Source: Dechloromonas sp. HYN0024
GTDB taxonomy: Bacteria > Pseudomonadota > Gammaproteobacteria > Burkholderiales > Rhodocyclaceae
DNA: 64,000 bases
Reading direction: 5' to 3'
NCBI RefSeq assembly: GCF_003441615.1
Contig: NZ_CP031842.1
Location: forward strand, 2,064,501-2,128,500
Position 1 is the first letter of the stretch. Every line of letters begins with the position of its first letter. Both the position numbers and the translations under genes were made by a program. Positions 58,939 through 64,000 of this stretch are shown piece by piece. The notes beneath the pieces are model-generated. The model saw nothing but the letters and a program-made list of their open reading frames with translations, was not told where the DNA came from and searched no databases.

Positions 58939-60075
58939 TCAACCGAAAAGGAGATATCCGTTTCCCGCAACATCTGAAGGCACGGGTGAAGGAACAGCAG
59001 ACAAAGCCAAAACCGCAAAGGTAATGCTAGTATCTATAGAACCGTCATTATTTAAATCATAATGATACGTTGCTCCTGAAAAACCACTAGCCCCTGCACT
59101 TGCTTGAGTCAGCAACAGTTTACTCACATTAGGTTGCCATCCCCAAATATTTACCTGATCCCCGGCTTCAAAATCGGTAATTGTAGACCACGTTACGGAG
59201 CCACCACGGCCGTCCAAAAAGAACGTATCTTTACCAGCCCCCCCAGTAAGAAAATTTGATCCGATGCCTCCGTCAAGAACATCGTCACCACCGGCCCCAT
59301 CAGCAGCATCATCGCCCGCTAAGAGATTTATAAAATCATTATACTTTGATCCAATAACAATCTCTCCAACTGCACCGCCCAAAAACTGAAACTCAAGAAA
59401 TCCGACAGCCCCAGAATAAACCGTTGGGGTTGCGTTTCCAGCATCGGTTGTATATGACGGAGTAGGAATACTTCGAATAAAACTTTCGAGATTGAAAGTA
59501 CCATCATTAAATTGAACTTGCTCAACGTTAACAAGCGTATCAGAACCCTCTGCGGACTCTAGCAGAACCCCGCCCGCCTTAAGGTGCCTGACAAGGGATA
59601 CTGAAGATGAGTTGGCACTGTAAACAGATTGATCAATACCCAGCCCACCATCTATATAGTCGTCACCAGCCCCACCCTTTAATACATCGTCGCCGGAATT
59701 ACCATAAATAATATCGTTTCCGGACCACGATTGCAGGAAATCAGCCCCAGTAGATCCATATATATAATCTTGGCCGTTCAAGGCGTATTGCTGCAAACCC
59801 AGAGCATTCCCAGAGTTCAGATATGAATCAACAGTTAGTGCATTTAGTGATAGACCACTAACGGAGTAATCTATAATATTACCGATGCTCTGCTGATAAG
59901 AATTAACTGTCCCGCCCGCCAGTCCGTACGAACTGAAAACAAAAGAACCAAAATAAGTTGCAGAGTAGTAGCCATTTGACAGGGATATATAACTTCCCGA
60001 ATATCCAGTAACAGACCCATACCAAATAGCAGGGGAGAACATGTTACCGGGCTGGGACAAAGAAACATTTGCCAT
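58939..60075 (-). CDS. RTX-type calcium-binding repeat protein, likely type I secretion cargo
   Basis: The 378-residue protein (ATG at 60075, GAGGA 9 bases before) has an N-terminal Ser/Tyr/Gly-rich part (SGSYISLSNGYYSATYFGSF), and glycine-aspartate nonapeptide repeats in two blocks (GNDIIYGNSGDDVLKGGAGD and GGDDVLDGGIGSNFLTGG). It has no N-terminal signal peptide and ends with a non-polar, acid-poor tail. RTX proteins are secreted by type I systems and fold on calcium outside. It is encoded next to the T1SS operon, in convergent orientation. Codon use is AT-rich, unlike the T1SS genes. Function beyond this (enzyme, S-layer, adhesion) is unknown. Confidence 0.85.
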   Translation of the reverse strand: MANVSLSQPGNMFSPAIWYGSVTGYSGSYISLSNGYYSATYFGSFVFSSYGLAGGTVNSYQQSIGNIIDYSVSGLSLNALTVDSYLNSGNALGLQQYALNGQDYIYGSTGADFLQSWSGNDIIYGNSGDDVLKGGAGDDYIDGGLGIDQSVYSANSSSVSLVRHLKAGGVLLESAEGSDTLVNVEQVQFNDGTFNLESFIRSIPTPSYTTDAGNATPTVYSGAVGFLEFQFLGGAVGEIVIGSKYNDFINLLAGDDAADGAGGDDVLDGGIGSNFLTGGAGKDTFFLDGRGGSVTWSTITDFEAGDQVNIWGWQPNVSKLLLTQASAGASGFSGATYHYDLNNDGSIDTSITFAVLALSAVPSPVPSDVAGNGYLLFG

Positions 60076-60137
60076 ATATGTCAATCCTCGATTTCAGTAA
60101 AATTAGAACAGCCTAAAAATAAAATAAGGCAAAATCA

Positions 60138-62042
60138 TCAACGCCTAACAATATTTTCTAACAACCCTCTAAATCCGTGCTTCCTTAGCGTAGAACCCGC
60201 CTTAATATACGATCCAACGCGAAAGCAATGTCTTAGTATAAATTTCGACACAGACAAAAAATTAGATCTAGGATTAAACTCAGCAAATTCCTTCTTTCCT
60301 CTACTGTCAATATCGACACCTAATGACGACAACAAATTAAACCAGGAATCTGCCGAAGCATCAATATTATGGTTTAAGGCAACATTTCGTTGAGCTGATT
60401 TCACTAAATCACTTCTTAAATCATGGGAAAACATTAATGAGCTTATCGCAGAAATCCAGCTCTCACTGTCATTTTCAACTAGAATTCCACTTACCTTATT
60501 GTCAACAACAAGCGAGTAGGGTTTAACATTGGAACAAACGCAAGGAATTCCACAGACAGAATAATCAAAGTACTTAACTGCAGTCTTACAACTACTGAAT
60601 AGAGACGAATCAAGTGGGATTAGTCCAATCGAATTATAGATGGACGATATAAAATCCTTAAAGGCCGAATGCCCCATGTTTTCATGCTGAATCACCTCCA
60701 CGCCAGCCTGCGCAAGACGCAACCCGGGCGGCCCAATAGCAACCACCCGGACTCCAAATTCTTTTTGGAGAAAAAGTAATGGATTTATAAGCATATCAAC
60801 CAACACCTTGTCTGACGATGCAACGATAAGTGAAATGCGTGACGGAGGAACAGAAAATTGCCTAGCGGGATTAACGACCGGGACGGAGTAATTTTTATTA
60901 ATAAAAATTTTCTCATTTTTGTTCCCGAAATATTCCGCAAGCTCATCATTTGATACGGATAAAGCATCAGATGAAGATATTAACTTCTCCAGATATGGTC
61001 TTGAATTATTAATAGCTTCAAGATGGTGATTCAAAAAATCAGGCAACTCGGTCAACAAATCATCGATTTCAAAAACAACTTTTTTCCCCAAATTTTGGAG
61101 GAATTTTGCAAGGGATACGGTGTACTCACTAGCATCTCGCTGAAAAACAACGATATCCGCCCAATGAAAATCACAATTCTGACTTTCGAATAGACTGACT
61201 ATCTTAACGTTGCCGCCATAACGACTTGCCCAATGATTTAATGGGGCTCGGAGTCGAATTTCAACGATTGAGGAAAATGGATCATGAACCAAACACAAAA
61301 CTCTTAACCCATCGTTATATTTGTATTTTATATTTTTACGGATATCTTTATCTACATCTAAAATTGGCTTTGCAGATATTACATACTGAAAATCATAACC
61401 CCTATCATCACGCGCATATTTTTTTGCAGCATGAATACTTTCAGCAGAAATGGATAAATTACATAAATCAACAACCTGTTCTGCTGACAGTCTTACTGAA
61501 TCAAGGGAATACACCTCAAATCCAGCAGTCTCAAACAAATCCGCAGAGGACTCTCTAGTAAAAAATCGCAAGTGGGTTCTATCGAGAATTCCCAAATCGC
61601 CGTAATCCCAACGCCCCTCCAACAGCATCGCCCGAATCGCAATATGTGCGACATTTGGTAATGAAGCGACGACTATCCCGTCGTCCACTAGGAAATCAGC
61701 AGACTTACTTAGAACTTCTACTGGGTTTAAGAGATGTTCCAACACATCCCCAAAAACAATTGCATCAAATTTCACACCTCGATTTAAAGAGAAGAAATCC
61801 TCAACAAAACCGACGTGGACTTTATGTAAAGCATCTCTTGCTTTTTCTGCGGCCTCCGCGCATGGTTCAACACCCCAAACCTCATGCCCTCGATCCACCA
61901 ATGCCGCACCAAAATAACCCGACGAACATCCCACCTCCAAAACTTTCAGTGGGCGCCCTTGCGCATAATCATTGACCCTATCGAGGGCCAGGGTATGTGA
62001 ATTATTCTTGTTAGTGACATCAATTTTAGCTTGATATTTCAT
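60138..62042 (-). CDS. Methyltransferase-glycosyltransferase fusion for surface polysaccharide
   Basis: The 634-residue protein has an N-terminal class I SAM-dependent methyltransferase (about 1-210) with motif I LEVGCSSGYFGAALV, the acidic GVEPC and FGDVLEHLLNP. The second part (about 240-600) is glycosyltransferase-like: VVFEIDDLLTELPDFL and a GT4-type donor region KYFDYSVCGIPCVCSNVKPY. It could methylate and extend or cap a glycan. DNA is AT-rich. It lies 6 bases after the next methyltransferase gene. Confidence 0.8.
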   Translation of the reverse strand: MKYQAKIDVTNKNNSHTLALDRVNDYAQGRPLKVLEVGCSSGYFGAALVDRGHEVWGVEPCAEAAEKARDALHKVHVGFVEDFFSLNRGVKFDAIVFGDVLEHLLNPVEVLSKSADFLVDDGIVVASLPNVAHIAIRAMLLEGRWDYGDLGILDRTHLRFFTRESSADLFETAGFEVYSLDSVRLSAEQVVDLCNLSISAESIHAAKKYARDDRGYDFQYVISAKPILDVDKDIRKNIKYKYNDGLRVLCLVHDPFSSIVEIRLRAPLNHWASRYGGNVKIVSLFESQNCDFHWADIVVFQRDASEYTVSLAKFLQNLGKKVVFEIDDLLTELPDFLNHHLEAINNSRPYLEKLISSSDALSVSNDELAEYFGNKNEKIFINKNYSVPVVNPARQFSVPPSRISLIVASSDKVLVDMLINPLLFLQKEFGVRVVAIGPPGLRLAQAGVEVIQHENMGHSAFKDFISSIYNSIGLIPLDSSLFSSCKTAVKYFDYSVCGIPCVCSNVKPYSLVVDNKVSGILVENDSESWISAISSLMFSHDLRSDLVKSAQRNVALNHNIDASADSWFNLLSSLGVDIDSRGKKEFAEFNPRSNFLSVSKFILRHCFRVGSYIKAGSTLRKHGFRGLLENIVRR

Positions 62043-62048
62043 AATATA

Positions 62049-63071
62049 TTATCTCAAACGAATTCTATACAACCTATCATTTATCAAACCAAATAGTCGC
62101 CGCGCAGCACGAACAGGAGCAGTTATTTTCCAACTTGTGGATTGGTATAATAAATCCAACTCAATCTCTCTCTGCCGCAACAAATCTTTTATCTTATCGT
62201 TTTCAGCCACCGCAACAATTAATTCGGATTCTACAATCTCAATCAATTCATCAGGAGGCTTTTCCCTTGCCGACCAAGGATTGGAAGACTGATCCATTTC
62301 TTCCGAAATATTGTATTTCGTTCCGCGAAATTTTTCGTGCCCGGGAGCTACTATTTCAACAGATCCTCCCATAACACAGCTCCCCAGAGTATTGTCAGAA
62401 GCGGGCGCCTTGCGTATCACACACATGGAATTTACGAACTCGATTGAATTAATTTGTGACAACATACGCGAATCCATATTACATCCGTATTTATAAAATA
62501 TGCCACTCAATATATCAACCTGGTTTTTATTTACGCCCCAATGCTCATAATTCACAACATCAACTAAGCGCTTAAAAAAGCTAATTGACGAGTATGGGTT
62601 AAATAACCCTCCTTCAAATTTATCCCAATAGCTGCAATGCAAATCTTCCACAATGTAAACCCCACCTGAAGCCAAAAGTGGAAAAAAAACGCAAAACGAT
62701 TTAATAATATCGCTCGATCGATGTGAACCATCATCAATAACGATATCGAACTCAGAAGAACAGAGCAATATTTTTCGATATGTCTCAATATCGTTAGCAT
62801 CACCTATAACAACATTAATTCTTTTATCCGAATACAAAAGAAGAGAACAGTCACGATTAATGTCACATCCAATCAGCTGTAGGGCATTTCCAAAATATTT
62901 ACTCCACAACTCTAAAGATCCACCATTTTGGATTCCTATTTCGAGCAATCGGATCCGATCTCCCCGAAATGATCTAAACAGTCTTTCATACGTTGAAAGG
63001 TATGATGACCACTTAAATGATAATTTCCCGCGGTGCAGTTCATACAGTCGCCGAAGATCTTGTTCAAACAT
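62049..63071 (-). CDS. Class I SAM-dependent methyltransferase with C-terminal coiled tail
   Basis: The 340-residue protein has an SAM-binding region LLEIGIQNGGSLELWSKYF, then IGCDINRDC, a metal- or base-containing DIVIDDGSHRSSD and GGVYIVEDLHCSYW, as in sugar O-methyltransferases of the macrocin/MycE-like group. Residues after about 270 form a polar, helix-prone tail. It probably methylates a sugar of the O-antigen or other glycan. Its start overlaps the end of the Wzt gene by 8 bases, so the two are coupled. Confidence 0.75.
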   Translation of the reverse strand: MFEQDLRRLYELHRGKLSFKWSSYLSTYERLFRSFRGDRIRLLEIGIQNGGSLELWSKYFGNALQLIGCDINRDCSLLLYSDKRINVVIGDANDIETYRKILLCSSEFDIVIDDGSHRSSDIIKSFCVFFPLLASGGVYIVEDLHCSYWDKFEGGLFNPYSSISFFKRLVDVVNYEHWGVNKNQVDILSGIFYKYGCNMDSRMLSQINSIEFVNSMCVIRKAPASDNTLGSCVMGGSVEIVAPGHEKFRGTKYNISEEMDQSSNPWSAREKPPDELIEIVESELIVAVAENDKIKDLLRQREIELDLLYQSTSWKITAPVRAARRLFGLINDRLYRIRLR

Positions 63072-64000
63072 CTACCATCCTTAATTCGACCTTTTCAAAG
63101 GGCAATCCGACAAGACCATACCTAACTTTGGCTGAAGATATACTAATAATCAGTGCATCGTTTATCCAATGATGCTGAACATTATTATGTAACACTCCAT
63201 CTGCGACAGAAATCATCACAGTATAATCACCGTTTGGAAGCAATGGGAATTTAAATACGAATATTCCTTCAAAGACCGCTCCAGTATCTATCGATGTTTG
63301 CAACCCAGGGGAAGAATATATCGTATTCTCGCCAAATAGATCCTGTCCGAGACGATCCCGCACGAGGAAGCCAATAATCGGGTTTTCTAGTCTTTCATTC
63401 GCTTTTGCTCTCACGCTAAAACAAACAGTCTCACCCCCCTCTAACAACCGAACACCTCTATTATCAATACCTTTTAGGGAGACCGAAACGATTTCGGCTT
63501 TACCAGTCTTCCATCCCGTTAATGTGCGTGTATTATTTAAAACATTCGCCGGGAGTTTATTACTGCCTATTTGCTCGCCTCTCGAGTTAACATCTGGTGA
63601 AATATTACTCAATTCTTGCGCATCAACCTGGAGTCCTATGTCTATCAGTTTTGATTCTTCACCGTATATTTCTTGCAAAGTGTACTTTAAGTAACTTTCG
63701 GTTACATTTTTCGCAGAACCAAATTTCTCAACTCTACCTTTATTTATCCAAATACACGAATTGCAAAGATTTCGAACTGATGCAATATCGTGGCTAACAA
63801 AAATTAATGTACCGCTCTGTTGGAAAGAACGAATAAACCGCATGCACTTTTGTGTAAATATTGCATCACCAACTGCCAATGCCTCGTCGATTACTAATAT
63901 ATCTGCGTCAACATTAGCGACGACCGAAAAAGCCAGTCTGACCATCATCCCGCTGGAGTATGATTTTACCGGCTGATCGATAAACTCACCTATATCCGCA
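63064..64000 (-). CDS. Polysaccharide ABC transporter ATPase Wzt with carbohydrate-binding C-terminal domain (5' truncated by window)
   Basis: The frame runs off the right edge, so the Walker A part is missing. The signature SYSSGMMVRLAFSV, Walker B ILVIDEALAVGDAIF and switch His (VSHD) are present. About 180 residues follow the ATPase and contain the Wzt-type beta-sandwich (GWKTGKAEIVSVSLKG ... IIGFLVRDRLGQDLFG), which in known systems recognises the finished, end-modified O-antigen before export. The permease partner Wzm is expected just beyond the window. Confidence 0.88.
   Translation of the reverse strand, partial: ADIGEFIDQPVKSYSSGMMVRLAFSVVANVDADILVIDEALAVGDAIFTQKCMRFIRSFQQSGTLIFVSHDIASVRNLCNSCIWINKGRVEKFGSAKNVTESYLKYTLQEIYGEESKLIDIGLQVDAQELSNISPDVNSRGEQIGSNKLPANVLNNTRTLTGWKTGKAEIVSVSLKGIDNRGVRLLEGGETVCFSVRAKANERLENPIIGFLVRDRLGQDLFGENTIYSSPGLQTSIDTGAVFEGIFVFKFPLLPNGDYTVMISVADGVLHNNVQHHWINDALIISISSAKVRYGLVGLPFEKVELRMVDV

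Noticed and set aside
59200..59760. Tandem DNA repeats or CRISPR-like array in the RTX gene
   Set aside because: The periodicity comes from Gly/Asp-rich protein repeats; there are no constant repeats with unique spacers.

Overview
The window looks like chromosomal DNA of a betaproteobacterium, most likely of the Rhodocyclales (Dechloromonas/Azonexus-like). This rests on the high GC content, the fused aroA-cmk gene followed by rpsA-ihfB-lapA-lapB, the ppa-nadE-glnB cluster, and an NsrR/CcoG pair. The genus is an inference from gene content and order. No tRNA, rRNA or CRISPR array was seen.

Layout. 1-6.9 kb: the tail of a penicillin-binding protein, a three-module protein (cyclic-nucleotide-binding domain + acetate kinase + PduL-type phosphotransacylase), an exported Ntn amidohydrolase, and a divergent nsrR/ccoG pair sharing a 23-bp NsrR-like operator. 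6.9-20.9 kb: a minus-strand run of di-haem peroxidase, a zinc-domain GGDEF/EAL protein, a CusR/CusS-type two-component system and an esterase, then a plus-strand copper/silver efflux operon (cusF, cusC, cusB carrying its own CusF domain, cusA) preceded by a perfect copper-regulator box. 20.9-28.8 kb: a full-length YcaO gene flanked by two large hybrid histidine kinases with different input domains. 29-36.6 kb: fumC, lipoprotein sodC, cysD-cysN, a double-receiver regulator with an HDOD protein, and two conserved proteins of unknown function. 36.6-49.7 kb: conserved minus-strand operons ppa-nadE-glnB and aroA/cmk, rpsA, ihfB, lapA, lapB, ugd, hldA, hldD, cysM, exonuclease, linking LPS-core supply and LPS quality control.

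49.7-64 kb is accessory DNA: an IS256-family element in gene debris, two polysaccharide initiation genes (WbpM-like dehydratase, PglC-like phosphoglycosyl transferase), a complete type I secretion operon, a convergent RTX protein that is its likely cargo, and an AT-rich surface-polysaccharide cluster (methyltransferase-glycosyltransferase fusion, a second methyltransferase, and Wzt with a carbohydrate-binding tail, cut by the window edge). Composition changes abruptly here, suggesting horizontal exchange.

The most unusual items are the cNMP-AckA-PduL fusion with altered kinase loops and a palindromic upstream site, the peroxidase/CZB-cyclic-di-GMP gene pair, the duplicated CusF module with a Trp-to-Met change in the free copy, the dual periplasmic-binding-domain kinase, and the Wzt/methyltransferase cluster. 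No wholly new defence or mobile system was recognised.
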